64,000 nt of DNA from Ruegeria haliotis. Lineage in GTDB: Bacteria; Pseudomonadota; Alphaproteobacteria; Rhodobacterales; Rhodobacteraceae. A model generated the notes under the pieces. The model was not told where the DNA came from. It was given only the letters and a program-made list of their open reading frames with translations, and made no database searches. Of the stretch, positions 35,575-45,251 are shown piece by piece; the first letter of the stretch is position 1; every line of letters begins with the position of its first letter. The stretch is taken from the NCBI RefSeq assembly GCF_013377785.1, contig NZ_JABXWT010000009.1, positions 62,001 through 126,000 of the forward strand, read 5' to 3'. The translations under genes were made by a program, and so were the position numbers.

Positions 35575-35931
35575 ATGAAAGCCCGGATTTCTTTCGCATT
35601 GGCGGTACTGAGTATTGCAGGATTCGTTGAGGTCGCTGCGGCCAAGCCGTTGTCCCGAATCATCGCGGAAATGGGGTTGAGCCCTGCTGATTTCGAGGTT
35701 GTGAACGCGGTATCGACCACATTGTTATCCAACGGCACACCGAGTGTCGGTCAGGAGCAGTCGTGGATGAACGCCGAGACGGGATCCCAAGGCACAGTCC
35801 GGGTGAACGGGGTGCAAGACAACTGCGTGCAACTGCAGCATTTCATTCAGCCCGAGGGGGCGGACGACACGCGCGAAATCAGGACGCAACGATGCAAAGA
35901 TGCCAGTGGTAATTGGATCATGACGCCCTGA
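35575..35931 (+). CDS. Small periplasmic protein, surface-antigen-like tail
   Basis: This 118-residue protein has a signal peptide (MKARISFALAVLSIAGF, cleavage near AAA). The mature part contains GTPSVGQEQSWMNAETGSQG and an ending with two Cys (DNCVQLQH and TQRCKDASGNW). The Trp-x-NxxTGxxGT pattern and Cys-containing end resemble the 17-kDa surface antigen domain found in alphaproteobacteria, but the match is weak. The ATG follows AAGCGAGACG. It converges with the GhrA-like gene (8 bp apart) and has no evident operon partner. Confidence 0.65.
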   Translation: MKARISFALAVLSIAGFVEVAAAKPLSRIIAEMGLSPADFEVVNAVSTTLLSNGTPSVGQEQSWMNAETGSQGTVRVNGVQDNCVQLQHFIQPEGADDTREIRTQRCKDASGNWIMTP

Positions 35932-35939
35932 TCCATGGA

Positions 35940-36875
35940 TCAGTAACCCCGAGTCCGATCCACCTCGTGCAACAAAGACGTGCCCGAGTTGAGCTTTTGA
36001 AAGTTCTGGGCCACGTCAGACAATGCATCACCCAGATGCCAGCCTGAGACATGCGGGGTAATCGTAACACCGGGATGCCGCCAAAGCGGGCTGTCCTGCG
36101 GCAAGGGTTCCTGACAGGTTACATCCAGTACCGCGTGACCGGGTGTGTTACGATCCAGTGCCGCGATCAGGGCGTCCTCGTCAATCAGATCTCCGCGTCC
36201 GGCGTTCAACAATTGACTGCCGGGTTTCATGGCGGCCAGCATACCCGCGTCGAACAATCCCACAGTCTGCGGTGTGGACGGCAGGATGGCGCACACATGA
36301 TCACATTGGTTCAGCATATCGGGTAAGGCAGCTTCGCCATGCAGGCAAGTCACGCCTTCGATCTGCTTGGGCGACCGACTCCAACCGATGACCTGGAACC
36401 CGACTGCGTTTAACATGCGCGCAGTACGGTCGCCGATATGGCCTAACCCCAGAACTCCGACCACGGTGTCGGGCGTAAAGGTCGGTGCTTTGGGGCGCCA
36501 TTCCGCCACGCTCTGGGCGTTTTCGTGAAATGACATGTGCCTTTGGGCGCGCAGGATGTAGGCCAGAAACCACTCGGCAATACCCTGCGCAGGCGCATCC
36601 GGTTTCAGACGCGCCACCCGGACATGCCCCGGAAGGTCCGGGTTGCCCACAATCGTCTCTACCCCGGCCCCAAGTTTTTGAACCAGTTTCAGGTTTTGCA
36701 ACCGGCGAAGATGGTCGCTTGTGAAGTTAACGACTGCAATCATCGTGATCTCATCAACGTTTCCGATTGTGTCCGGTGTCCGAACATCGGCATCAGGCGT
36801 CAGCCGAAGGATATCGCTGGCGATATCGGAATCGCGTTTCCAGTCTGACAGCCCGGTATCGATCAACAACGCCAT
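35940..36875 (-). CDS. ghrA: Glyoxylate/hydroxypyruvate reductase A-like D-2-hydroxyacid dehydrogenase
   Basis: The 311-residue NAD(P)-dependent dehydrogenase matches E. coli GhrA in length (312). It has the nucleotide motif GLGHIGDR and the catalytic Arg (LNAGRGDLID), Glu (TCQEPLPQ) and His (TPHVSGW). It probably reduces glyoxylate to glycolate, which fits its place beside the ureidoglycolate genes that make glyoxylate. Starts at 36890 (ATG) and 36923 are open, but the ATG at 36875 gives MALLIDTG and follows GGGGCCG. Confidence 0.83.
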   Translation of the reverse strand: MALLIDTGLSDWKRDSDIASDILRLTPDADVRTPDTIGNVDEITMIAVVNFTSDHLRRLQNLKLVQKLGAGVETIVGNPDLPGHVRVARLKPDAPAQGIAEWFLAYILRAQRHMSFHENAQSVAEWRPKAPTFTPDTVVGVLGLGHIGDRTARMLNAVGFQVIGWSRSPKQIEGVTCLHGEAALPDMLNQCDHVCAILPSTPQTVGLFDAGMLAAMKPGSQLLNAGRGDLIDEDALIAALDRNTPGHAVLDVTCQEPLPQDSPLWRHPGVTITPHVSGWHLGDALSDVAQNFQKLNSGTSLLHEVDRTRGY

Positions 36876-37001
36876 GTGCGGCCCCTGCATTAAAATTAAG
36901 TGTGGTGACGTCCCGTTACCCAACTGGACAGTGCCACGACAGTTAAGCCATCCTCTGACCCAAAGGTACAGCCCGGTTCCAGTGCCGCAGGAGGGAATTT
37001 G

Positions 37002-38237
37002 ATGATGATGTCGTTTGGACTGCGCGAGGAAAATCGTGCCCTGTTACAACGCGTTTCCGACATGATCCGGGACGAGATCATGCCACTGGAAGACGAATAT
37101 CAGGCCGAAATCAACAAAGGCGACCGGTGGCAGTATACAGCGCGGCAAGCCGAGATACTGGAAGGTCTCAAGGCCCAAGCCAAGGCTGCCGGGTTGTGGA
37201 ATTTCTGGCTTACCGACAGCAGCAAGGGGTTTGGGCTGACAACGGTTGAATACGCCTATTTAGCTGAAGAGATGGGCAAAACCCCTTTAGGCGCCGAAAT
37301 ATTCAACTGTTCAGCGCCGGATACCGGCAACATGGAGGTGTTTGAGCGCTACGGCACCAAGAAAATGAAGGAGCAATGGCTTGCACCTTTGCTCGATGGG
37401 CAGATTCGGTCGGCCTACCTGATGACCGAACCGGACGTGGCCTCGTCGGATGCTACCAACGTGGCGATGTCTTGTGTGCGGGATGGAGATGACTATGTGC
37501 TCAATGGCGAAAAATGGTGGTCGTCGGGGGCGGGTGATCCGCGTTGCAAAGTATATATCGTCATGGTCAAGACTGGCGGTGACGAGCAGCCTAAGCACAA
37601 GCGTCAATCGATGATCGTCGTGCCAGCCGATGCGCCGGGAATAGAAATTCTGCGGCCCATGCAGGTCTATGGCCATGACGACGCGCCGCATGGGCACATG
37701 CACATCCGCTTCACAGACGTGCGCGTTCCAGCCGAGAATATCCTGCTGGGCGAAGGGCGCGGGTTCGAGATCGCGCAAGGCCGTCTGGGACCGGGCCGCA
37801 TCCATCACTGCATGCGCGCCATCGGGCAGGCGGAAAGCGCGCTGGAGCAGATGTGCAAACGGTCCATGCAGCGCGAGGCGTTCGGCAAGAAGCTAGCCCA
37901 GCTGGGTGCCAACTTCGACATTATCGCCGAATGCCGGATGGAGATTGAGATGGCCCGCCTGCTGTGTCTCAAGGCCGCATGGTACATGGATCAGGGTGAT
38001 GCACGGGCAGCAGCGCCGTGGATCAGCCAGATCAAGGTTGTGGCTCCGCGTGTTGCGCTGAAAGTTATCGACGAGGCCGTTCAGATGTTTGGCGGGCAAG
38101 GGGTCAGTCAGGATACGCCTTTGGCAACCGCCTGGACCCATGTGCGGACGCTGCGACTGGCCGATGGGCCGGATGCCGTTCATCGTCGTCAGGTGGCGCG
38201 GGCCGAATTGAAAAAACACACTCAGGAAAAGGTCTGA
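37002..38237 (+). CDS. Acyl-CoA dehydrogenase
   Basis: The 411-residue FAD enzyme introduces a 2,3-double bond into an acyl-CoA. It has the N-terminal helical domain, the middle beta domain with [15 protein letters not shown] and [15 protein letters not shown] (FAD and substrate contacts), and the C-terminal helices with [14 protein letters not shown]. It resembles the C-terminal part of ACAD10/ACAD11, so branched or 4-hydroxy acyl chains are possible. Three ATGs in a row follow GGAGGG (36990-36995); the first is taken. A thioesterase-like gene starts 13 bp later. Confidence 0.9.
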   Translation: MMMSFGLREENRALLQRVSDMIRDEIMPLEDEYQAEINKGDRWQYTARQAEILEGLKAQAKAAGLWNFWLTDSSKGFGLTTVEYAYLAEEMGKTPLGAEIFNCSAPDTGNMEVFERYGTKKMKEQWLAPLLDGQIRSAYLMTEPDVASSDATNVAMSCVRDGDDYVLNGEKWWSSGAGDPRCKVYIVMVKTGGDEQPKHKRQSMIVVPADAPGIEILRPMQVYGHDDAPHGHMHIRFTDVRVPAENILLGEGRGFEIAQGRLGPGRIHHCMRAIGQAESALEQMCKRSMQREAFGKKLAQLGANFDIIAECRMEIEMARLLCLKAAWYMDQGDARAAAPWISQIKVVAPRVALKVIDEAVQMFGGQGVSQDTPLATAWTHVRTLRLADGPDAVHRRQVARAELKKHTQEKV

Positions 38238-38250
38238 GGCCGGAATACCC

Positions 38251-39051
38251 ATGAAAACGAACTCACAGGCGCAGGCCTATTTTCACCTCAGCGCTGACGG
38301 GACGTTCGTCGGCAATGACCCGGTACGCGGACCTTGGTCTGCCGATCATTGCCACGCCGGGCCGGTCACCGGCCTGATCGCACGTGCGGCTGAAACCGAA
38401 ATCGGGCCTGACAAAATGATGACCCGATTGACGGTTGATCTACTGCGACCTTTACCTTTGGCGGGCCTGCGTGTTGCGGCCGAAACGACGCGCCACACCA
38501 AGACGCTGGCGACAACACGCGTCACCGTTCATGATCTGGACGACACGTTGTGCGCCACTGCGACAACCATGCACTTGGTGCGGAAGGATCTGGGCGATGT
38601 TCCGAATGTGGTGACCCCAAGTGCTGGTTTTGACAACGTCGTGGAGGGTCCTTTCCCGATCCGGCAGATGCGTCATGACTTGCCCGGATTCGCGCACTTC
38701 GTTGACGTGGCATACCCCAAAGACGGCAATCAGGGACCGGGCCCCAAAACCATCTGGATGCGCGCGCCACAACTTCTGGATGGGGAACAGCAATCGCCGA
38801 TTCAGTCGCTTTGCCCACTGGCAGACTGTGGCAACGGCATTTCCTGGAATGTGCCGCCGACTGAGATGGGATTTATGAATACGGATCTCAGCGTGCATAT
38901 CCATCGTGAACCTGTGTCGGATTGGCTGGCCTCCGAGTCGGTCTCTCACTGGCAACCATCCGGAATCGGCATGTCGCAATCGGTTCTCTATGACAGGCAG
39001 GGTCCAATCGGAACGGCCCTGCAGACTTTGGTGTTGTTTCCTCCGACCTGA
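38251..39051 (+). CDS. Acyl-CoA thioesterase-like protein (TesB type, double hotdog)
   Basis: This 266-residue protein has the layout of the TesB-like family, two hotdog domains. The first contains DHCHAGPVTGLIARA and RLTVDLLRPLPLAGL; the second ends with SESVSHWQPSGIGMSQSVLYDRQGPIGTALQTL. It probably hydrolyses an acyl-CoA, perhaps the product or a dead-end form of the dehydrogenase just upstream, with which it is likely co-transcribed. Substrate is unknown. Confidence 0.8.
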   Translation: MKTNSQAQAYFHLSADGTFVGNDPVRGPWSADHCHAGPVTGLIARAAETEIGPDKMMTRLTVDLLRPLPLAGLRVAAETTRHTKTLATTRVTVHDLDDTLCATATTMHLVRKDLGDVPNVVTPSAGFDNVVEGPFPIRQMRHDLPGFAHFVDVAYPKDGNQGPGPKTIWMRAPQLLDGEQQSPIQSLCPLADCGNGISWNVPPTEMGFMNTDLSVHIHREPVSDWLASESVSHWQPSGIGMSQSVLYDRQGPIGTALQTLVLFPPT

Positions 39052-39125
39052 GCACATCAGCCGGGTTTCGCTTCTGGGACATGAAACAGATTGCCGCCGC
39101 GTGCCCTGCGACCTATCTTGCGGCC

Positions 39126-39773
39126 ATGCGATGGCTGATCACCCTTCTGACCTGTTGCCTGCCAATCCCTGTGATGGCGCACCCGCATGTCTTTATCGAC
39201 ACGGGGCTGGAATTCATTGTGGATGAGGCCGGTCAATTGACCCACGTACGCGTCACCTGGGCGTATGATGAGTTTTATTCCTTGTTGGTGTTGGAAGACA
39301 TGAAGTTGGATCAGGATGCCGACGGTATTCTGACCACGGCCGAGGAGAGCCGTCTAACCGGTTTTGATGCGCAATGGGTCGAGGGTTACAATGGCGATCT
39401 GGTACTGACTGCGGGCGACGTGCCCGTCGTTCTATCTCGTCCGCAGGAACCGCGCGCGACCACCGAGGATGGACGCATCGTGACCTCACATCTACGTAAG
39501 GTCGAGGGCGGTTCCGTGCCCGCCAATGCCTTGTCTGCCAAGGCTTTTGACGAAACATTCTATACGGCTTACGAACTCACGCGCCCTGTGACAGTCTCTG
39601 GGCCTGTCTCGTGTCTGGTTGAGCGTTTTGACCCGGATATCGATGGTCAGTTGGCGCAGATGCAGGCCTTTCTACGAACGCTGGATGCCGACTACGATTT
39701 GGAAGAAAATGACATCCCGCTTGTCGGGGAAAACTTCGCGACCGAGATCCGTCTTTCATGTCCAGATACCTGA
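39126..39773 (+). CDS. DUF1007 family periplasmic protein
   Basis: The 215-residue protein has a signal peptide (MRWLITLLTCCLPIPVMA) followed directly by HPHVFID, the N-terminal motif of DUF1007, which looks like a metal site. An acidic DQDADGILT stretch resembles a calcium-binding loop. Its gene overlaps the NicO-type transporter gene by 16 bp, and this pairing recurs in proteobacteria, so it probably delivers or binds Ni, Co or Zn for that transporter. The open frame starts at 39081, but the ATG at 39126 gives a clean signal peptide. Confidence 0.85.
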   Translation: MRWLITLLTCCLPIPVMAHPHVFIDTGLEFIVDEAGQLTHVRVTWAYDEFYSLLVLEDMKLDQDADGILTTAEESRLTGFDAQWVEGYNGDLVLTAGDVPVVLSRPQEPRATTEDGRIVTSHLRKVEGGSVPANALSAKAFDETFYTAYELTRPVTVSGPVSCLVERFDPDIDGQLAQMQAFLRTLDADYDLEENDIPLVGENFATEIRLSCPDT

Positions 39774-40669
39774 TTATTCCAGTCGCAATCGCCTGCGGCT
39801 TGCTGCTGTGGTTTTGGGGTAGCGGTGGGTTTGACCATCTCGCTGCCTGGGCCGCTGGCGAACAGCGCGAATTTCAGAATCAAATTGCACGTGCTTTGCG
39901 TGCCGCGCGGGCGGAACAGCCCGAAGCGGTCGCGACGCTACTGACGGTTTGTTTTGCCTATGGGTTCTTTCATGCCATAGGGCCCGGTCACGGAAAGGTC
40001 CTGATCGGCGGATACGGTTTGGGCCGCCGGGTTGCGTTCTGGCGTCTATCGGCGATCAGTGTGGCGTCCAGTTTAGGCCAGGCTGTGACGGCGATTGTAC
40101 TGGTTTACGCCGGAGTGTTGGTGTTTCAGATGTCGCGTGAGAGCCTCGTCGACACGACCGAGCAGGTCATGGCTCCGATCAGCTACGGGGCGATCGCGGC
40201 GATTGGCCTTTGGCTGGTGTTCCGGGCGGTGCGCAGTTTCGCAAAGCGACAACGCAGCCAGTCGGTCCATGCCCATGGTGATCATCATCATGACGCTGAG
40301 GTTTGTTCGGATTGCGGCCATCGCCATGGTCCCAGCGCTGAAGAGGTGGCGCAAGTCGGAACCCTGCGTGAGGCGTCAGCCTTGATCGCGGGCATCGCTG
40401 CACGCCCCTGTACCGGAGCGTTATTTGTGCTGATCCTGACATGGCAGATGGGCATCGCGTTGGTCGGCATCGCGGGGGCCTTTGCCATGGCGCTGGGCAC
40501 AGCAACCGTCACGACCTTGGTGGGGTGGACATCGTTTGGCTTGCGCGGCGGTCTGCTGGCTTCGGCGTCGGCCACGCGGTTTGCTTCGGTGCTGGCGCCG
40601 ACTATTGAATTGGTGGCTGGATTACTGATCGCGGTGCTTGCCGGCGGTCTGCTGTTGCGCGCCCTGTGA
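39758..40669 (+). CDS. NicO-family nickel/cobalt transporter
   Basis: The 303-residue inner-membrane protein has about six helices. It contains FHAIGPGHGKVLIGGY, the HxxGPGHGK signature of RcnA/NicO proteins, a His- and Cys-rich cytoplasmic loop (HGDHHHDAEVCSDCGHRHG) and ARPCTGALFVLIL. RcnA-like members export Ni2+ and Co2+; others import. It is translationally coupled to the DUF1007 gene by a 16-bp overlap. The gene ends 1 bp from the convergent truA stop. Confidence 0.88.
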   Translation: MSRYLIIPVAIACGLLLWFWGSGGFDHLAAWAAGEQREFQNQIARALRAARAEQPEAVATLLTVCFAYGFFHAIGPGHGKVLIGGYGLGRRVAFWRLSAISVASSLGQAVTAIVLVYAGVLVFQMSRESLVDTTEQVMAPISYGAIAAIGLWLVFRAVRSFAKRQRSQSVHAHGDHHHDAEVCSDCGHRHGPSAEEVAQVGTLREASALIAGIAARPCTGALFVLILTWQMGIALVGIAGAFAMALGTATVTTLVGWTSFGLRGGLLASASATRFASVLAPTIELVAGLLIAVLAGGLLLRAL

Positions 40670-40670
40670 G

Positions 40671-41438
40671 TCAGTCAAAAACTGGATCGGGGTATCCGAC
40701 CCGCGCCAGATACAGACCTTGCGGCGGGCAAACCGGGCCGCACGCTGCCCGCTCGGTGGCCTCTAGCGCATCCCGCACATCATCGGGGGTCCATGATCCT
40801 GCGCCGACCCGCTCTAACGTGCCGACGAAACTGCGGACCTGATTGTGCAGGAACGACCGCGCACGCACGTGAAAATGCACTTCCGGGCCGGAAAATCCCT
40901 GAACCTGTTCCACACGCAACTCATCCAGCGTCTTAACCGGGCTGGCGGCCTGACAGATTGTCGAGCGGAAGGTGGTGAAATCATGCCGTCCGATCAACAT
41001 GTCCGCACCGGCCTGCATCGCGTCAATGTCCAGCCGATGTTTGATCTGCCAAACCTGCCCCTTGTCAAGGGTTACGGGCGCGCGGCGCATCAGGATGCGA
41101 AACAGATATTGCCGCTCTAAAGCTGAAAATCGCGCGTGCCAATCGTCATCGACCTGCGCGGCTTTCACGATGGCAACCGGCTGCGGTTTAAGGTGATAGT
41201 TCAGCGCCTCAGACAGGCGGAACGGATCCCATTCATTGTCCAGATCGCAATGCGCGACTTGCCCCAACGCATGCACGCCGGCATCCGTCCGACCGGCGGC
41301 GGCAATGGTGTGCGCACCGGGCTGGATGCGCGACAATGCCTCTTCAATGGCGCCTTGAACCGACGGCAGCTCTTTTTGCCGCTGCCATCCGGCAAACGGT
41401 TCCCCTTGGTATTCGACTTTCAACGCGTATCTGGGCAT
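40671..41438 (-). CDS. truA: tRNA pseudouridine38-40 synthase
   Basis: TruA makes pseudouridine in the anticodon stem of tRNAs. The 255-residue protein begins [12 protein letters not shown] and has the catalytic Asp in [12 protein letters not shown], plus FTTFRS and [15 protein letters not shown]. The GTG at 41459 would add seven residues; ATG at 41438 matches the family start though its Shine-Dalgarno is weak. Confidence 0.97.
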   Translation of the reverse strand: MPRYALKVEYQGEPFAGWQRQKELPSVQGAIEEALSRIQPGAHTIAAAGRTDAGVHALGQVAHCDLDNEWDPFRLSEALNYHLKPQPVAIVKAAQVDDDWHARFSALERQYLFRILMRRAPVTLDKGQVWQIKHRLDIDAMQAGADMLIGRHDFTTFRSTICQAASPVKTLDELRVEQVQGFSGPEVHFHVRARSFLHNQVRSFVGTLERVGAGSWTPDDVRDALEATERAACGPVCPPQGLYLARVGYPDPVFD

Positions 41439-41531
41439 AGCGCGCTGGTACCGCGCCACGCCCGAACGGGCAAGGGGGGCAAAAGCGCTGGCAAGTGCTG
41501 CACCCTCTACCTATCTTGGAAAAAACAATAA

Positions 41532-42962
41532 TTGCGGGGCGACAGCTTGGTCATCTCTTCACTGGCAGACAGTCTTGTGCGCGGCGTCGAAACCATCGGC
41601 GACAGCGTGTCCGAGACATTCTTCGAGCCGGTCATCCGTCTGGGCGTCACCGGATTGGCGCGGTCTGGCAAGACGGTATTCATCACTTCACTGGTTGCGA
41701 ACCTGCTGGACCGGGGCCGGATGACCGGTCTTGTCGCCCAGCAAGAGGGGCGGATAAATGCTGCCTATTTGCAGCCGCAGCCGGACGATACCGTGCCCCG
41801 GTTCGACTACGAATCTCATATGTCCGATTTGACCGGACCCGAACCGCACTGGCCGGACAGCACCCGCGCGGTGTCTGAATTGCGACTGTCCTTCAAAGCC
41901 CGCCCTGCCGGATTGCTTGCCGGTTTGCAGGGGCCGCGCACGGTGCATCTGGATATCGTGGATTACCCCGGTGAGTGGCTGTTGGATCTGGCTCTGCTGG
42001 AAAAATCCTATGAAGATTGGTCGCAAGAGACCCTGTCTCGCATCGAAAAGCGTACCGAGGCCGCAGAATTTCTGGCGCAGGCGAGGGCTGCCGACCCAGC
42101 GTCGGTGCACGATGAACCTACGGCGCAGGCTCTGGCCGCCGCGTTTTCCACCTATCTGAACAAGGCCCGAGAGGCCGGCTTTTATGATTGCACACCCGGT
42201 CGCTTTTTGTTGCCCGGCGATCTTGCGGGGTCTCCGGTTTTGACATTTGCGCCTTTGCCGATTTCAGATCCATCCCGACGCCGCACCTTGCAGCGCGAGA
42301 TGGAGAGGCGCTACGAGGCCTATAAATCTAAGGTGGTAAAGCCGTTCTTTCGCGATCATTTCTCACGGATCGACCGGCAGGTTGTTCTGGTCGATGCGCT
42401 GGGCGCGATCCACAAAGGGCCGCAAGCGGTCGAGGATATGCGCCGCGCGATGGCTGATATCCTGTCGGCTTTTCGACCTGGTCGGAATGCGTGGCTCAGC
42501 CAGCTTTTGCTGGGAAAACGGGTCGAACGCATTCTCTTTGCTGCCACAAAAGCCGATCACCTGCACCATCTGCAGCACCCCCGTCTGACCGCGATCATGG
42601 AAGCTCTTACGCGCGAAGCCCGGGATCGGGCGAGTTTTGCAGGCGCTGAAACAGCCGCCTTGTCGATGGCGTCTTTGCGCGCCACAACCGAAGAAATGCG
42701 TAGTCATAACGGGTCTGAATTGCCCTGCGTTCGTGGTACGTTGTTGGATAGTGGCAAACAGGCGGCGTTTTACCCGGGTGAATTGCCGGACGACCCTGCG
42801 CATCTGTTGGCCCCGGCGCGGAACGGGGCCGACACGTGGCTGGGTGAAGATTATGGTTTCATGGCCTTCGCCCCGGCCCATCTGACTTTGCGCCCCGGTG
42901 ACGGGCCGCCGCATATCCGGCTGGACCGGGCCGCGCAGTTTCTGATCGGAGACCGGCTGTGA
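41532..42962 (+). CDS. ycjX: YcjX-family P-loop protein (DUF463)
   Basis: The 476-residue protein has a Walker A (GLARSGKTVF, about residues 39-48) and the segment DIVDYPGEWLLDL, where a Walker B/switch II would be. It has the size of YcjX, a dynamin-like/Ras-like GTPase associated with envelope stress. The start is a TTG: 41532 is used here, and TTG at 41547, preceded by GGGGCGAC, is equally plausible; no ATG is available near the N terminus. The stop overlaps the next gene by GTGA. A YcjF-like gene follows two genes on. Confidence 0.88.
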   Translation: MRGDSLVISSLADSLVRGVETIGDSVSETFFEPVIRLGVTGLARSGKTVFITSLVANLLDRGRMTGLVAQQEGRINAAYLQPQPDDTVPRFDYESHMSDLTGPEPHWPDSTRAVSELRLSFKARPAGLLAGLQGPRTVHLDIVDYPGEWLLDLALLEKSYEDWSQETLSRIEKRTEAAEFLAQARAADPASVHDEPTAQALAAAFSTYLNKAREAGFYDCTPGRFLLPGDLAGSPVLTFAPLPISDPSRRRTLQREMERRYEAYKSKVVKPFFRDHFSRIDRQVVLVDALGAIHKGPQAVEDMRRAMADILSAFRPGRNAWLSQLLLGKRVERILFAATKADHLHHLQHPRLTAIMEALTREARDRASFAGAETAALSMASLRATTEEMRSHNGSELPCVRGTLLDSGKQAAFYPGELPDDPAHLLAPARNGADTWLGEDYGFMAFAPAHLTLRPGDGPPHIRLDRAAQFLIGDRL

Positions 42963-43414
42963 GCGTGACCCTCCGCACAGCCCGCAGCACGGATGCGGGA
43001 ACAGTCGGCACGATTCTGCATCGCTTTGCCCGTGAAAACGACTGGATGCCCGAGCTTCATTCCTGCGCCGAAACCATCGCTTTTTGTGGTCGGATGATTG
43101 ATCAGGATTGGGTCACTGTGGCCGAAACAGAGGCGGGCGTTGTCGGTTTTCTGGCGCTTAACGGCACCGAGATTCACTCTCTCTATCTCGCAGAACCCAT
43201 GCGCGGGCAGGGGATCGGGCAGAAATTGCTGGATCAGGCGAAATCGCAACAGGATCGGCTCAGCCTGTTTGCCTTTCAAGCGAACGGTCCGGCGCGCAAA
43301 TTCTATGAACGCAATGGCTTTGCAGAGGTCGCGCGCAGCGACGGAGCAGACAACGACGAGAACCTGCCGGACATAAAGTATGTCTGGCCCAGCAAGGGAT
43401 TGAACAATGGCTAA
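42959..43414 (+). CDS. GNAT-family N-acetyltransferase
   Basis: The 151-residue protein has the GNAT acetyl-CoA motif A in LYLAEPMRGQGIGQKLLDQA (Q/RxxGxG/A) and the C-terminal NGPARKFYERNGF motif. It starts with GTG overlapping the ycjX stop by 4 bp and overlaps the YcjF gene by 8 bp, so it is locked in the same operon. The substrate is unknown; acetylation of a small molecule or of a YcjX/YcjF partner are both open. Confidence 0.88.
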   Translation: MSVTLRTARSTDAGTVGTILHRFARENDWMPELHSCAETIAFCGRMIDQDWVTVAETEAGVVGFLALNGTEIHSLYLAEPMRGQGIGQKLLDQAKSQQDRLSLFAFQANGPARKFYERNGFAEVARSDGADNDENLPDIKYVWPSKGLNNG

Positions 43415-44396
43415 AGGTCCGGTTCTGATCGATCTCGAAACGGATGAACGTGCCGCCGATGTTGCGCAGGCCCCGCCGGTCCCGGATATCGCGCAGCCGC
43501 AAGGGCAAGCGATGCGGGGCGCGGCGCGATTGGCTGCCCGCAAACCCTCCGCCCTTTCACGGTGGTTCTGGGGCCTGGCACTGGCTGTCATCGGAGCCGC
43601 AATCTCGGTCGCGGCCTGGGACTTTGCGACCTCACTTGTAAACCGCGCGCCTGTCTTGGGCTGGATCGTAACAGGGTTGATTGCGGCACTGGTGTTTGTA
43701 GTGCTGATCATCGCGATCCGTGAACTGGCCGCGATTGGCCGCCTGTCCCGTGTCGACGGGATGCGCCGAGCCGCGGACACCGCGCTTGCCGAAGCTGATC
43801 TGGCGCAGGCTCGCGCGGTCACGACCCGGTTGATTGCATTCTACAAAGGGCGCGATGAAACGCAGTGGGCGCGCGATAGGCTGGCTGAGAGGATGTCCGA
43901 CCAGTTTGACGCATCCGGCCTTCTGAGCCTTGCCGAGGACGAATTGCTGGCCCCGCTAGATGCCGCCGCCAGCCGCGAGGTCGAAGCGGCCGCACGACAA
44001 GTGGCGACAGTAACTGCGCTGGTTCCTCTTGCGTTGGCAGATGTTGCCACCGCTTTGGCCGCGTCGTTGCGAATGATCCGGCGCGTCGCCGAAATCTATG
44101 GTGGGCGGGCCGGGTTTCTGGGCAGCTGGCGTCTGACCCGCGCCGTCTTTGTGCATCTGGTCGCAACCGGAGCCGTAGCTGTTGGCGATGATCTGCTGGA
44201 GCCGGTTCTGGGTGGATCTGTTCTCAGCAAACTCTCGCGCCGATTTGGCGAGGGGCTGGTGAATGGCGCGCTCAGCGCCCGTGTTGGGGTTGCAGCGATG
44301 GAGGTGTGCCGCCCGTTGCCATTCTCGGACAGACACAAACCATCAACGCGTGGCATGATCAAACGCGCCTTGCAGGGCCTGTTCTCGAAGGGTTGA
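43407..44396 (+). CDS. ycjF: YcjF/DUF697-family inner-membrane protein
   Basis: This 329-residue protein has two membrane helices (about residues 52-72 and 83-105) and a C-terminal DUF697/TIGR01620 domain with alpha-helical, Ala-rich sequence (TALVPLALADVATAL, LGSWRLTRAVF). YcjF accompanies YcjX in many proteobacteria, supposedly as its membrane partner. It overlaps the acetyltransferase gene by 8 bp. Confidence 0.88.
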   Translation: MAKGPVLIDLETDERAADVAQAPPVPDIAQPQGQAMRGAARLAARKPSALSRWFWGLALAVIGAAISVAAWDFATSLVNRAPVLGWIVTGLIAALVFVVLIIAIRELAAIGRLSRVDGMRRAADTALAEADLAQARAVTTRLIAFYKGRDETQWARDRLAERMSDQFDASGLLSLAEDELLAPLDAAASREVEAAARQVATVTALVPLALADVATALAASLRMIRRVAEIYGGRAGFLGSWRLTRAVFVHLVATGAVAVGDDLLEPVLGGSVLSKLSRRFGEGLVNGALSARVGVAAMEVCRPLPFSDRHKPSTRGMIKRALQGLFSKG

Positions 44397-44455
44397 TCTA
44401 ACGCAAAGCCCCTTTGCGCACCGTTCGGCACACTGGTTGTGTCGGAGGGCCAGCC

Positions 44456-45166
44456 ATGACAGATCACGGTCACAGCCAGCAGGAAATAGCCGCCCGGATC
44501 AACGCCCCGCCAGGGCGTGGAGTTCTGCGAGATGTGGTCTATGGCGGTATCGACGGATCAGTGACCACGTTCGCAATTGTGGCCGGTGTCGCCGGGGCGG
44601 GCCTGTCGCCCTTTGTGATTGTGGCATTGGGTCTGGCAAACGTGCTGGCGGACGGATTTTCCATGGCCGCGGGCAACTATTCGGGCACCAAGGCCGAGCT
44701 GGACAATATCCGGCGTATTCGAGCAATTGAAGAACGTCATATCAATCTCTACCCCAAGGGCGAGCGGGATGAGGTGCGCGAAATCCTCGCGCAAAAGGGA
44801 CTGACGGGTCCCGTTCTGGACGACGCAACACGAGCGATAACAACCAATCGCGAGAACTGGATCAACCTGATGATCGAGGGGGAGTATGGATTGGGAAGTG
44901 TCGATCCGCACCCCATGAAAGCAGCCGTGGCAACGTTCTTTGCCTTCCTTGTGGCTGGTATGATCCCTTTGTTGCCATTCTTGTTGTCGGTCGAACATGC
45001 GTTTCCCGTATCCGCGTGGATGACGATGGGTGTGTTCTTTTTCATCGGCGCAGTCAAAAGCCGGTGGTCGCTGGCGCGGTGGTGGCGGTCGGGTCTCGAG
45101 ACGCTTTTGATCGGCGGTCTGGCGGCTTTGATCGCGTATCTGGTTGGGTCTCTGTTTCATCCGTAA
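44456..45166 (+). CDS. VIT1/CCC1-family iron or manganese transporter
   Basis: The 236-residue membrane protein has the family signature DVVYGGIDGSVTTFAIVAG in the first helix, followed by LGLANVLADGFSMAAGNY (helix 2), a charged cytoplasmic metal-binding helix pair (about 75-135, Glu-rich), and three C-terminal helices. Members move Fe2+ or Mn2+ out of the cytoplasm. The frame is open from 44414, but the ATG at 44456 follows GGAGGGC. Confidence 0.93.
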   Translation: MTDHGHSQQEIAARINAPPGRGVLRDVVYGGIDGSVTTFAIVAGVAGAGLSPFVIVALGLANVLADGFSMAAGNYSGTKAELDNIRRIRAIEERHINLYPKGERDEVREILAQKGLTGPVLDDATRAITTNRENWINLMIEGEYGLGSVDPHPMKAAVATFFAFLVAGMIPLLPFLLSVEHAFPVSAWMTMGVFFFIGAVKSRWSLARWWRSGLETLLIGGLAALIAYLVGSLFHP

Positions 45167-45251
45167 CAGGTGGCTTTGTCGCAGATTGGTGGTCGTGACT
45201 GGTGTGTGGCGACCAATTGGATACTGTGCCAAAAAACGGATTTGATTGCCC

